DNA of 64,000 nucleotides, taken from positions 248,001 to 312,000 of the forward strand of contig QEVV01000001.1 in assembly GCA_003228115.1 (NCBI GenBank), given 5' to 3'. Of the stretch, positions 35,051 through 43,551 are shown one piece after another (position 1 is the first letter of the stretch; the number at the start of each line of letters is the position of its first letter). A program made the position numbers and the translations under genes. Under the pieces are notes generated by a model. The model did no database searches and was not told where the DNA came from. It was given only the letters and a program-made list of their open reading frames with translations. The stretch comes from Chloroflexota bacterium. Lineage in GTDB: Bacteria > Chloroflexota > Dehalococcoidia > Lucifugimonadales > SAR202-VII-2.

Positions 35051-35740
35051 ATGACAAAACCCTTTCCCCTTTCTCCCCGACGCGGGTGGCTCTTGGCAGT
35101 GCCCCTGCTGCTAATGGTATTAGCATTGGCGGCTTGCTCAGGTGAGCCGCAATTCCGAGGCAACGTCTTGGAGCCCCATAGGGACACGCTAGACTTTTCT
35201 CTTCCGGACCAATGGGGGAACTCGACCTCACTCCAGGAGATGAATGGGCGAGTGGTGGTCCTGACTTTCCTGTATACGTCCTGTCCTGACCTGTGCCCTC
35301 TGACTATGGGAAAAATGCGCAGCGCCTATGACCTTCTTGGAGAAGACGCTTCCAAGGTTGAAATCGTCATTGTCACGGTCGACCCTGAGCGGGACAATGC
35401 CAAAGTAGCCCTGGAATATTTGACATCTTGGGGGCTGGAGAGCGAGTGGAGGTTCCTAGTGGGAGACGCAAATAGCCTGGGGCCCTTGTGGGACTACTAC
35501 TGGGTAGGCCAACCCTTCGTGGAGCAGACGGGCGGAGCGACATTCGATCAGAGGATCAAGCTGGCGGCTGAAGAGCAGGGGATTGACGAAGCGGAATTGG
35601 CGAAAGAGGCGGGGGCTTACACCGTGGGCCACACTGCGCCCATCCACCTGATAAATAAAGAAGGCCGGGTTCAGGTGGTCTTTGGCTCCACCTTCACTCC
35701 GGCCCAACTCGCCAGTGACATCCAAGCGTTGCTAGGTTAG
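35051..35740 (+). CDS. SCO1/SenC family copper chaperone lipoprotein
   Basis: 229 residues. Signal peptide with lipobox LAAC, then a thioredoxin-fold domain. The copper motif is CPDLC in YTSCPDLCPLTMGKM, and the conserved histidine is in GHTAPIHL. Sco proteins deliver copper to the CuA centre of subunit II. ATG 35051 is chosen over the longer in-frame ORF from 34889, which overlaps the preceding gene in another frame. It lies about 1 kb before coxB. The stop overlaps the opposing small gene by four bases. Confidence 0.92.
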   Translation: MTKPFPLSPRRGWLLAVPLLLMVLALAACSGEPQFRGNVLEPHRDTLDFSLPDQWGNSTSLQEMNGRVVVLTFLYTSCPDLCPLTMGKMRSAYDLLGEDASKVEIVIVTVDPERDNAKVALEYLTSWGLESEWRFLVGDANSLGPLWDYYWVGQPFVEQTGGATFDQRIKLAAEEQGIDEAELAKEAGAYTVGHTAPIHLINKEGRVQVVFGSTFTPAQLASDIQALLG

Positions 35741-35919
35741 CTCTTCGCTCGTGTGAGAAAGGCTCCAACCATCGGAACTATCACGACAATGGCCATTCCA
35801 ATAATGATCGCGCCGTAACGACCGGTGAGGATAAAGGTGATCCCCAACGTCGCCATGATGATCCCAACGATGATAGCGGCGCCGAGCGGAAGCAGTATGG
35901 GAAGCGTCTTATCGTTCAC
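35737..35919 (-). CDS. Small two-helix membrane protein, unknown
   Basis: 60 residues from GTG 35919 (or 67 from TTG 35940). Two hydrophobic helices are separated by GRYG: LPLGAAIIVGIIMATLGITF and AIIIGMAIVVIVPMVGAF. A short basic tail follows. CGGAG lies about ten bases before the GTG. The gene is opposite to its neighbours and tail-to-tail with sco. It may be a minor oxidase-associated subunit, but nothing proves it. Confidence 0.55.
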   Translation of the reverse strand: MNDKTLPILLPLGAAIIVGIIMATLGITFILTGRYGAIIIGMAIVVIVPMVGAFLTRAKS

Positions 35920-36011
35920 GCCTATGCGACTCCGTTTCAATAATTAACTGACATTGCTGGAAACTTTGGGGCAGTATACCAACAGCAAAGCGCAGGGGAC
36001 AAGAGCTTCAA

Positions 36012-36041
36012 TTGACAGTGCTGCCCCTAGGCATCTACGCT
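36012..36041 (+). promoter_or_regulatory. Promoter of the DUF433/DUF5615 pair
   Basis: Perfect TTGACA (36012-36017), 18-base spacer and TACGCT (36036-36041). The expected transcript start falls at or next to the ATG at 36048, so the message is probably leaderless. Confidence 0.5.
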
Positions 36042-36047
36042 TCAGCC

Positions 36048-36275
36048 ATGGACTACCACAACATAATTACCTTGGAGCCGGGCAAGCGTGGTGGCAAGCC
36101 CTGCATCCGCGGGCTTCGCATCACTGTTTATGACGTACTGGAGTACTTAGCCTCTGGTATGTCCGAAGAGCAGATTCTCCAGGATCTCCCGGACCTTACT
36201 AGTGCGGACATCCGGGCCTGCCTCGCCTTTGCTGCTGAGAGGGAAAGACGGTTCGTTACGATCCCGGCTGAATGA
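36048..36275 (+). CDS. DUF433 family antitoxin-like protein
   Basis: 75 residues with the DUF433 pattern: LEPGKRGGKPCIRGLRITVY, then DVLEYLASGMSEEQILQDLP and DLTSADIRACLAFA. This is a small helix-turn-helix domain found as the antitoxin partner of PIN-like toxins. ATG 36048 is used because the domain starts there; an in-frame upstream ATG-less extension would overlap the promoter. The stop overlaps the next start by four bases (ATGA), typical for toxin-antitoxin pairs. Confidence 0.85.
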   Translation: MDYHNIITLEPGKRGGKPCIRGLRITVYDVLEYLASGMSEEQILQDLPDLTSADIRACLAFAAERERRFVTIPAE

Positions 36276-36604
36276 AGCTCCTCTTTGACCAAAACCTCTC
36301 TCCCCGGCTCGTCCACTCTCTGTCCGACCTTTACCCCGGCTCATCCCACGTCCGAGAGGTTGGCCTTGCCTCCGCTGTCGATTCGCAGGCCTGGGAGTAC
36401 GCCAAGGGGGACGGCTTTGTCATAGTCTCTAAAGATTCGGATTTCCGGCAGTTGAGCTTCGCCACGAGCCAGCCTCCGAAAGTTGTATGGATTGGGCGCG
36501 GCAACTGCTCGACCGCAGACATAGAGGCAATCCTGCGCTCCCGTCACCTCGATCTTCTGCCCTTTGAGAAAGACCAAGAGTCTTCCTTCCTAGCTCTCAG
36601 GTAA
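36272..36604 (+). CDS. DUF5615 PIN-like toxin
   Basis: 110 residues of the Mut7-C/PIN-like fold: MKLLFDQNLSPRL with the first acidic residue, then SKDSDFRQL with the second acidic cluster, then VVWIGRGNCS. Proteins of this family pair with DUF433 antitoxins and are presumed RNases. Translationally coupled to the antitoxin. The pair lies between sco and coxB, an unusual place for a toxin-antitoxin module. Confidence 0.85.
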   Translation: MKLLFDQNLSPRLVHSLSDLYPGSSHVREVGLASAVDSQAWEYAKGDGFVIVSKDSDFRQLSFATSQPPKVVWIGRGNCSTADIEAILRSRHLDLLPFEKDQESSFLALR

Positions 36605-36667
36605 CGGGAGGCGGCCACAGCCATCCGCCTTCCCGATCCCATCACGGGAGATTGTGCACGGAATCCC

Positions 36668-36696
36668 TTGATTTTCGCCCTCGCCACTGCTAGACT
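36668..36696 (+). promoter_or_regulatory. Promoter of the cytochrome oxidase operon
   Basis: TTGATT (36668-36673), exact 17-base spacer ending in TGC, then TAGACT (36691-36696), i.e. an extended -10. Transcription would start near 36703, about 57 bases before the coxB GTG. Confidence 0.55.
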
Positions 36697-36759
36697 CCTC
36701 GTGAAAATTTGAACAAACTGGGACGATCTGTCTCGGTAGTCCCCTCTTGGGGAGGTAGA

Positions 36760-37779
36760 GTGGTTTCTAGGCTTTTCCGGCTCCGAGTTCTCGCCCTAGC
36801 GACGCTCGTGTCCTTTGCCGCCTTCATAGGTGCAGCGTGTACCCCGGATCACCCACAGTCGACGTTCGACTCCATGGGGCCGGTTGCTCAGCGGCAAGAA
36901 GATCTTTTCGTCCTCATATTCATTGCCGCTCTGATCGTCTTCTTGATAGTGGGCGGTTTCCTTCTGTTCACGGTCTTAAAGTTTCGCAACCGAGCTGGCA
37001 CCCCCCGCCAGACACATGGCAATACCCGCCTTGAAGTCATCCTGACCATTATTCCGGCAATCGTGCTGATTATTGTAGCGGTACCGACCATCAGCGCCCT
37101 TTTCTACATCGCGGACCCTCCCTCTGGGGAGGCTGTGATGGACATTAATGTCACCGGCAAGCAATGGTTCTGGAATTTCGAGTACCCAGATGCAGGGGTG
37201 ACCACATCCAACGAACTCCACATACCGGTGGGCGAAAACATCAGGGCCACGTTGCGATCCGATGACGTTATTCACAGCTTCTGGATCCCCAAGCTTGCTG
37301 GCAAGGTGGACGTAATACCGACCAGAGCCAACGATATGTGGTTCAAAGCCGACGAAGTGGGGGTCTACTGGGGTCAATGCGCGGAGTTCTGCGGTATAGC
37401 TCACGCCCATATGCGCTTCCAGGTTGTAGTAGAGACGCAGGCCGATTTCGACGCCTGGGTGGCAAAGCAAGCGGAGCCAGCGGCGGAGCCTTCCTCTGAG
37501 TTGGCTCAACGGGGCCACGACCTTGTCACGGCTAGAGGCTGCATCGGTTGTCACACCATTGATGGGATACCAGGCGCGGTTGGCACCATTGGTCCAAACC
37601 TGACCCACGTTGGGTCTAGGACCCGAATTGCGTCCGGCATCTTGGAGCGCACGCCTGAAAACGTAGCCGCCTGGCTTCGGGACCCTCAAGAGGCAAAGCC
37701 AGGCAACGATATGCCAAACTTGAATCTATCTGAAGATGATATTTCAGCGTTGGTTGCCTATCTGGATGGCCTGAAATGA
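36760..37779 (+). CDS. coxB: Cytochrome c oxidase subunit II with C-terminal cytochrome c domain (caa3 type)
   Basis: 339 residues. It has a signal/lipobox-like start (FIGAAC) and two transmembrane helices. The CuA domain ligands include the histidine in IHSFWIP, C207 and C211 in CAEFCG, and H and M in AHAHM. A fused class I cytochrome c follows, with CIGCH (C261-H265) and a distal methionine in NDMPNLNLS. The fusion marks a caa3 oxidase that takes electrons from cytochrome c. GTG 36760 follows GGGGAGG closely; a TTG at 36709 is an alternative start. First gene of the oxidase operon. Confidence 0.95.
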   Translation: MVSRLFRLRVLALATLVSFAAFIGAACTPDHPQSTFDSMGPVAQRQEDLFVLIFIAALIVFLIVGGFLLFTVLKFRNRAGTPRQTHGNTRLEVILTIIPAIVLIIVAVPTISALFYIADPPSGEAVMDINVTGKQWFWNFEYPDAGVTTSNELHIPVGENIRATLRSDDVIHSFWIPKLAGKVDVIPTRANDMWFKADEVGVYWGQCAEFCGIAHAHMRFQVVVETQADFDAWVAKQAEPAAEPSSELAQRGHDLVTARGCIGCHTIDGIPGAVGTIGPNLTHVGSRTRIASGILERTPENVAAWLRDPQEAKPGNDMPNLNLSEDDISALVAYLDGLK

Positions 37780-37831
37780 TGCCCAATAATCGGTCGCTGG
37801 CACTCGCGAGCGCATTAAGGGAGAGAAGCCC

Positions 37832-39679
37832 GTGGCTACGATAGCGTCAGCGCTGAGCCGCCCCACCAGCCTCAACGGCGTGTGGTCTTGGATCACTACG
37901 GTTGACCACAAACGCATTGGCATTCTGTATGGCGTAACGGCGTTCATTTTCTTCCTCATTGGCGGCTTGGAAGCTATGCTGATGCGCCTTCAGCTCGCCC
38001 GCCCCGAACAAAGCCTGGTAGGGCCAGATGAGTTCAACCAGCTCTTTACCATGCACGGCACAACCATGATCTTCCTGGCGATCATGCCCCTGAGTGCAGC
38101 CTTCTTCAACTACCTAGTCCCGTTGATGATCGGGGCCCGTGACGTAGCCTTCCCCCGCCTGAATGCTTTCAGCTACTGGGTGTTCCTCGCAGGCGGCATC
38201 ATGCTGAACCTCAGTTGGTTGGGAGGAGCACCGAACTCCGGGTGGTTTGGGTACGCCCCATTGACCTCTAGCGCCTTCAGCGTGGGCAACGGTGTGGACT
38301 GGTGGGTGTTGAGTCTTCAGGTGCTCGGTATTGCCTCCCTAGCGTCCGCGTTTAACTTCATCGTTACGATCTTGAATATGCGTGCTCCGGGCATGTCGCT
38401 TTTCCGCATGCCTGTGTTCATTTGGATGACCCTGATCACCGCGTTCCTACTGATCTTCGCCTTCCCGGTTATTACGGTGGCCCTTGTAGAATTGATGTTC
38501 GACCGGAACTTCGGCACGAACTTCTTTGTTGCTTCAGCGGGAGGCGACCCCATCCTCTGGCAGCACTTGTTCTGGATCTTCGGGCACCCGGAGGTCTATA
38601 TTCTGATTCTGCCGGCAATGGGCATCGTTTCAGAGATATTACCAACCTTCTCCCGCAAACCGCTCTTCGGTTATCCATTCATCGTGTTCTCCGGAATCGT
38701 CATCGGGTTCATGGGTTGGGCCGTATGGAGCCATCACATGTTTACGGTGGGCTTAGGTCCCATCGCGAACGCGGCGTTCACCATCACCACCATGGCCATT
38801 GCCGTCCCCACCGGGGTGAAGATCTTCAACTGGATCGGCACCATGTGGGGGGGCTCGATCCAGTTGAAGACTCCAATGCTCTTCGCCATTGGTTTCCTTT
38901 TCCTCTTTATCATTGGTGGTCTGAGTGGCGTGATGCACTCTATCTCTCCCTCGGACGCACAGCAGCAGGACACCTACTTCGTCGTGGCGCACCTCCACTA
39001 CGTATTATTTGGCGGATCAATCATGGGCATACTTGGAGGGATCTACTACTGGTTCCCCAAGTTCTCTGGGCGTCTTATGTCTGAAGGGCTGGGAAAGGCG
39101 CACTTCTGGGCAACGTTCATAGGCATGAACGCGGCCTTCTTCCCCATGCATTTCTTGGGAATGGACGGTATGCCCCGGCGTATCTTCACCTATGAGAGCG
39201 GGATGGGATGGGACCTTTGGAACTTCGTCTCATCGGTCGGGGCCATCTTCCTGGGCATATCCATGCTGCTCTTTGTCTACAACGCCGTTCGTAGCTGGCG
39301 GAAGGGCGAGCTTGCTGGAGACGATCCCTGGGACGCTAGGACGCTGGAATGGTCAATGCCCTCCCCACCTCCTATACACAACTTTGACGAGATCCCGATA
39401 GTTCGCGGTCGTGACGCCTGGTGGCACCAGAAGCGCCGCCGAGCCGTCACAGCGCCAGTGGCTGGAGGCTCCGGTGAGTCGGACGGAGCACACGAAAGCA
39501 TTCATTTGCCCTCACCTTCCTATATGCCGCTCCTAGCTGCGATTGGGATATCTCTCGCCGCTTATGGCGTCGTCCTATCCTATTACCTAACTGCCTTCGG
39601 TATGTTCATGACCGTGGCGTCCTTGTACGGTTGGTACATGGAACCAATCACCGCATCTTCCGAAGACGAAAAGCACTAG
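37832..39679 (+). CDS. coxA: Cytochrome c oxidase subunit I
   Basis: 615-residue haem-copper oxidase catalytic subunit with about 13 helices. Haem a ligand His in FTMHGTTMIF; CuB His and cross-linked Tyr in FGHPEVYILIL; the HH pair in WSHHMFTVG; haem ligands in VVAHLHYVLFGG. The glutamate before VYILIL marks an A-type oxidase with D and K channels. Start is GTG 37832 behind AAGGGAG. The C-terminal tail has extra hydrophobic segments (YMPLLAAIGISLAAYGVVL), so part of subunit III-like or IV-like helices may be fused, as in caa3 enzymes. Confidence 0.97.
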   Translation: MATIASALSRPTSLNGVWSWITTVDHKRIGILYGVTAFIFFLIGGLEAMLMRLQLARPEQSLVGPDEFNQLFTMHGTTMIFLAIMPLSAAFFNYLVPLMIGARDVAFPRLNAFSYWVFLAGGIMLNLSWLGGAPNSGWFGYAPLTSSAFSVGNGVDWWVLSLQVLGIASLASAFNFIVTILNMRAPGMSLFRMPVFIWMTLITAFLLIFAFPVITVALVELMFDRNFGTNFFVASAGGDPILWQHLFWIFGHPEVYILILPAMGIVSEILPTFSRKPLFGYPFIVFSGIVIGFMGWAVWSHHMFTVGLGPIANAAFTITTMAIAVPTGVKIFNWIGTMWGGSIQLKTPMLFAIGFLFLFIIGGLSGVMHSISPSDAQQQDTYFVVAHLHYVLFGGSIMGILGGIYYWFPKFSGRLMSEGLGKAHFWATFIGMNAAFFPMHFLGMDGMPRRIFTYESGMGWDLWNFVSSVGAIFLGISMLLFVYNAVRSWRKGELAGDDPWDARTLEWSMPSPPPIHNFDEIPIVRGRDAWWHQKRRRAVTAPVAGGSGESDGAHESIHLPSPSYMPLLAAIGISLAAYGVVLSYYLTAFGMFMTVASLYGWYMEPITASSEDEKH

Positions 39680-39695
39680 TTCCCAGGAGACGACG

Positions 39696-40313
39696 TTGCA
39701 TCAGGCATCCGCTGCAGAGCATCACGAACCAGCCCACGCCACTTCGTTGGGTATAGACCATCGCAAGTTGATCATGTGGGCCTTCTTGGGGTCGGAGTGC
39801 ATGTTCTTCGGCACTCTGATTGCCACGAACATGATCTACGCCGACAAGAGTGTTGCCGGGCCGGGCGCAAATCTCCTAGACATTCCAGTCACGACTGTAA
39901 GCACCTTCGTCCTGCTGATGAGCAGTCTGATGATGGTGCTGGCTCTTTCGGCATTGAACCACGGAAACATACGGAGCTTCCGGGTTTGGCTCCTGTGCAC
40001 CGCCGCAATGGGGGCAACGTTTCTCGGCTTCCAGTTCTTCGAATTCTACGAGTTCGCTAATCATGGGCTGACCCCACGGACGAATCTCTACGGGAGCAGC
40101 TTCTTCTTGCTCACTGGCTTGCACGGCGCTCACGTCACGGGCGGAGTCATCTGGCTGTTATCCTTGGTAGGCCTGTCTTTCCGAAAAGGACACATCTCAG
40201 CCGAGCAATCTCTTAAGGTTGAATTGGCAGGGCTCTACTGGCACTTTGTTGACATCGTTTGGATCGTCATCTTCACGGTCATCTATTTGGTCGGCGTTAC
40301 TCGGCTTCCCTGA
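39696..40313 (+). CDS. coxC: Cytochrome c oxidase subunit III
   Basis: 205 residues, five predicted helices. FLGSECMFFGTLIATNM, then GATFLGFQFFEFYEF and TGLHGAHVTGGVIWL, with the final YWHFVDIVWIVIF, are the conserved subunit III signatures. Start is TTG 39696 behind CCAGGAGA; no ATG gives a complete first helix. It is 16 bases after coxA. Confidence 0.95.
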   Translation: MHQASAAEHHEPAHATSLGIDHRKLIMWAFLGSECMFFGTLIATNMIYADKSVAGPGANLLDIPVTTVSTFVLLMSSLMMVLALSALNHGNIRSFRVWLLCTAAMGATFLGFQFFEFYEFANHGLTPRTNLYGSSFFLLTGLHGAHVTGGVIWLLSLVGLSFRKGHISAEQSLKVELAGLYWHFVDIVWIVIFTVIYLVGVTRLP

Positions 40314-40324
40314 GGAGCAGTTTC

Positions 40325-40681
40325 ATGGCCCAAGATCGCTATCGCTCACTTCGCAAAGGCATTCGCGTCAAGCGCGAGGTGGTTGCGCGCCCTCGCCTCC
40401 AAGCGCACCCGACCCCTACTACATACGTTGCCATCGCGATCATTCTAGGACTGATCACCGCAGTAGAATTCGGTGCGATCTACCTGAACATCAACAAGAA
40501 TGTCATCATCCCAATCTTCGGGGCTATGTCGGCTGTCAAGTTCGCCGTCGTGGCGATGTTCTACATGCACCTGAAGTTCGATAACCGCATTTTTTCCGCT
40601 TTGTTCGTCGGTGGCGTCCTGTTGGCCGGGATCATCATCCTGACCCTCATTTCGCTTTTCGCCGTTTTCTTCGCGGCCTAA
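40325..40681 (+). CDS. coxD: Cytochrome c oxidase subunit IV-type protein
   Basis: 118 residues with a basic N-terminus and three hydrophobic helices (AIAIILGLITAVEFGAIY, SAVKFAVVAMFYMHLKF and a C-terminal one). The second contains the KF..V..FYMHLKFD signature of prokaryotic subunit IV (CtaF/CoxD type). ATG 40325 follows GAGGAG, which overlaps the end of coxC. Confidence 0.9.
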   Translation: MAQDRYRSLRKGIRVKREVVARPRLQAHPTPTTYVAIAIILGLITAVEFGAIYLNINKNVIIPIFGAMSAVKFAVVAMFYMHLKFDNRIFSALFVGGVLLAGIIILTLISLFAVFFAA

Positions 40682-40702
40682 CGCGGTCCCGGAACAAATA
40701 CG

Positions 40703-41629
40703 GTGGCCGGCGACCTAGCAAGGCTATGGTGGACTGGGTGGCATTGGCACCCAGAGCAACTTATAGCTGTTGCCCTACTTCTCCAGTCCTATTTCTTGGG
40801 CGTCGGCTACTTCCGGGTCCGGTATCATTGGGCGGACAGGGTCGATCGTCGGCAGACTGCCTTCTTTCTCCTGGGCGTCGCCGTTATCGCACTGGCGTTG
40901 GCAACACCTCTCCACGAGATCAGCGAGCAGTCCTTCTCTGGTCACATGACTCAGCACATGCTGCTGACTCTTGTTGCGCCGCCCTTGCTTCTGCTCGGCC
41001 TACCTGACTGGCTCCTCAGCCCTGTCCTGCGCTATGCCCTCTTGGTTCCGCCCCTTCACTTTTTCCGAGCATCCACTCCCATTCTTCGCCTTGTTGTGAG
41101 GCACGCGCCCCTGCTAAAGGCAGCCCGCTTCTTAACCCAGCCAGCGGTCGCTGGTTTTCTATTCATCGGCACCTTTTCCGTTTGGCACGTGCCTTCCTTG
41201 TACGAAGGGGCTCTCCAAAGCGAAACGCTTCACATGGTGGAACACAGTCTCATGTTGTTCACCGGTATCCTCGTATGGTGGCCCGTCCTTAGCCCAAGCT
41301 CCGACCTGCCAAGGCCACCAATTGGGGTTCAGGTCATCTATCTGTTCCTCGTAGCGATCGGAACGACTCCACTGTTCGCTGTTCTCACCTTCTCCACCGT
41401 TGCCATCTACCCTTGGTACGCAGCCACGGCGGGGCTGGATTCCCTTGGGGATCAGCAACTGGGTGGCATAATCATGAAAATCCCTTACACCTTCGTCTTC
41501 CTCGGCGTCCTACTGGTCATCTTCTTAAAGTGGTACAACCGCGAGGAAGCCGATTCCGAGTATGAGGACGAGGAAGAAGACGACGAATCACCCTACTATC
41601 CCCCTAGGGTCAGCGGAGAGCCCGCATAG
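40703..41629 (+). CDS. ctaG: Cytochrome oxidase assembly factor CtaG (caa3 type)
   Basis: 308 residues, seven or so helices. HWHPEQLIAV, TPLHEISEQSFSGHMTQHML and the later FSVWHVPSLYEGAL and HMVEHSLMLFTGILVWWPV are typical of the CtaG_Cox family. The GHMTQHM and VEHS histidines may bind copper. The C-terminus is a strongly acidic cytoplasmic tail (EYEDEEEDDE). GTG 40703. It helps form active caa3 oxidase, in keeping with its place directly after the structural genes. Confidence 0.9.
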   Translation: MAGDLARLWWTGWHWHPEQLIAVALLLQSYFLGVGYFRVRYHWADRVDRRQTAFFLLGVAVIALALATPLHEISEQSFSGHMTQHMLLTLVAPPLLLLGLPDWLLSPVLRYALLVPPLHFFRASTPILRLVVRHAPLLKAARFLTQPAVAGFLFIGTFSVWHVPSLYEGALQSETLHMVEHSLMLFTGILVWWPVLSPSSDLPRPPIGVQVIYLFLVAIGTTPLFAVLTFSTVAIYPWYAATAGLDSLGDQQLGGIIMKIPYTFVFLGVLLVIFLKWYNREEADSEYEDEEEDDESPYYPPRVSGEPA

Positions 41630-41656
41630 TTTCCAGGTTTCGACGCCTGTTGCCTG

Positions 41657-41665
41657 TGCTATCCT
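41657..41665 (+). promoter_or_regulatory. Extended -10 element ahead of ctaA-ctaB
   Basis: TGC-TATCCT. The expected transcript start (about 41672) coincides with ATG 41673, so a leaderless message is possible in addition to read-through from the cox operon. No ribosome site is visible before this ATG. Confidence 0.4.
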
Positions 41666-41672
41666 GTCGCTG

Positions 41673-43484
41673 ATGGCTAAGCATATGACCAATTTGAAGC
41701 GCATATATCCCGCTCTGGCGTGGGCCGCATTGATATCGGCGCTATTGACTGTCACCGTAGGCGGAGTGGTGCGGGTAACCGGCTCCGGCCTTGGCTGCCC
41801 AGACTGGCCTCTCTGCCATGGCCGCATCATTCCTCCAGCCGATCTAGGCGCATGGCTTGAGTACAGCCATCGGATGACTGCCACACTCACCGTGATCTTC
41901 ACCGGGCTGCTCGTGACCTCGGGATTTCTTAGGCACGGGTGGCAAGACAAGCGCTTCCGATTGGTCTTGGCGGCGCCAATATTGCTTCTGGCTCAGGTCA
42001 TCTTGGGCGCGCTGACGGTGTTGTTGGAGATCTCGCCAGAGGTGGCGCTGGTCCACACGGCAGTTGCTATGACCTTTGTGGCGCTTCTTGCTGTCGTGGC
42101 CGTAACTACAGCTGGTCCACGCCGTTGGCACGACGCCCTGATTTCGGGTGACGACGCTCGGAAATACCGGTGGGTCCTGGGCCTATTGGGGGCAGCAACC
42201 TTCTTGCTTATCATTTCCGGAGCTTACGTGACCCGGACGGGAGCCTCCTTGGCTTGCCTGGGGTACCCTCTCTGCGGGGACGTGCCCGGCGGCATGGGCG
42301 AGTTGCAATGGAACAACATGGCCCACCGAGGGGTCGCTCTGCTCGTCGGCATCCTAATGCTCGGAGCCCTGGGAACTGCGCTGACCCTGCGCCATCGCAC
42401 GGTCACCCTTCTCACGATTCTCCTCACTTCGCTGCTTGGCCTGCAGGTGGCCCTAGGAGCCACAAACGTCATCATGGAGTTGCCAGCTTGGGCGCGGGGC
42501 GCTCATCTTGCACTGGCAGGCATGTTCTTCGCAGGGGTTATTCTTCTCCTGTCCGCACTTTGGCAAGGTAGACCTGTACCAAGAGGAGCCGCCACCGTGG
42601 AGCAAAGCTCCAAACACTCACTGAAAAGTACGCTAGCCGCTTTTTTCTGGCTGACAAAGCCAAACATCATTGTGCTACTCCTGATCAGCACGCTGGCAGG
42701 CATGCTGGCTGCTGCGGGCGGGGGTGTGTCCTGGACTACGGCTCTCCCTGTCTTGGCTGGGGGATTCATGTGCGCTGGCGGCGCAGGAGCCATGAACTCC
42801 TACCTTGACCGCGGTCGCGACGTGGTGATGCGCCGTACCAGTTGGCGGCCAATACCTTCTGGCCGGGTCAGTCCCCGGGCGGCATTTATCTTCAGTGCTG
42901 CAATTAGCCTGCTGTCGCTGCCGTTATTTCTAACCGTCGACCCTCTTGTAGCTCTGCTATCCGCGGTGGCCTGGGCCTACTACGTCTTCTTTTACAGCGG
43001 CTATTTGAAGGTGCGCACCACACAGAACATCGTTATCGGTGGCGCAGCGGGGGCCTTCCCTCCCCTGATAGGATGGGTAGCCGTCACCGGTGCTCTCGAT
43101 GCGCCTGGCATCCTCCTTTTCCTTATCGTCTTCTTCTGGACTCCGCCTCACGCTTGGGCTTTGGCGATCGTAATGAAAGAAGAGTACAGGCAGGTAAATG
43201 TCCCCATGCTCCCCGTCGTTCGCGGCGATGCCGAGGCCAGCCGTCAGTCCTTGATCTACAGCTTCGTGCTGGTGGCCACGACGGTTGTACCCTTTGCCCT
43301 GGGGTACTTCAATGTCCTCTATCTGGCTGGCGCACTGGCATTGGGCGGCGCTTTCCTATGGCTGGCCTTCAAGCTCTACCGCACCCCCGGACGGCTGATG
43401 GCGATGAAGCTCTACCGCTATTCGACCATCTACCTCGCCTTGCTCTTCCTCGTGTTGGTTTTGGACAGGGCCTTTCTGAATTAG
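41673..43484 (+). CDS. Fused haem A synthase-haem O synthase (CtaA-CtaB)
   Basis: 603 residues combining two enzymes. Residues about 1-300 are CtaA/COX15: GSGLGCPDWPLCHG, EYSHRMTA, LVHTAVAM and later SLACLGYPLCGD and MAHRGVALL. The paired cysteines and haem-binding histidines are all present. Residues about 320-603 are CtaB, a UbiA prenyltransferase: NSYLDRGRDVVMRRTSWRP is the Asp-rich prenyl-diphosphate site. It makes haem O then haem A for the oxidase encoded just upstream. ATG 41673 or 41685; a longer frame from 41562 overlaps ctaG. Confidence 0.94.
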   Translation: MAKHMTNLKRIYPALAWAALISALLTVTVGGVVRVTGSGLGCPDWPLCHGRIIPPADLGAWLEYSHRMTATLTVIFTGLLVTSGFLRHGWQDKRFRLVLAAPILLLAQVILGALTVLLEISPEVALVHTAVAMTFVALLAVVAVTTAGPRRWHDALISGDDARKYRWVLGLLGAATFLLIISGAYVTRTGASLACLGYPLCGDVPGGMGELQWNNMAHRGVALLVGILMLGALGTALTLRHRTVTLLTILLTSLLGLQVALGATNVIMELPAWARGAHLALAGMFFAGVILLLSALWQGRPVPRGAATVEQSSKHSLKSTLAAFFWLTKPNIIVLLLISTLAGMLAAAGGGVSWTTALPVLAGGFMCAGGAGAMNSYLDRGRDVVMRRTSWRPIPSGRVSPRAAFIFSAAISLLSLPLFLTVDPLVALLSAVAWAYYVFFYSGYLKVRTTQNIVIGGAAGAFPPLIGWVAVTGALDAPGILLFLIVFFWTPPHAWALAIVMKEEYRQVNVPMLPVVRGDAEASRQSLIYSFVLVATTVVPFALGYFNVLYLAGALALGGAFLWLAFKLYRTPGRLMAMKLYRYSTIYLALLFLVLVLDRAFLN

Positions 43485-43551
43485 AGCCGATCCGCTGCAG
43501 GACTCATGACTGCTGCGCTTGCGTATCGTGCGGATACAACACGGAGGTCAC

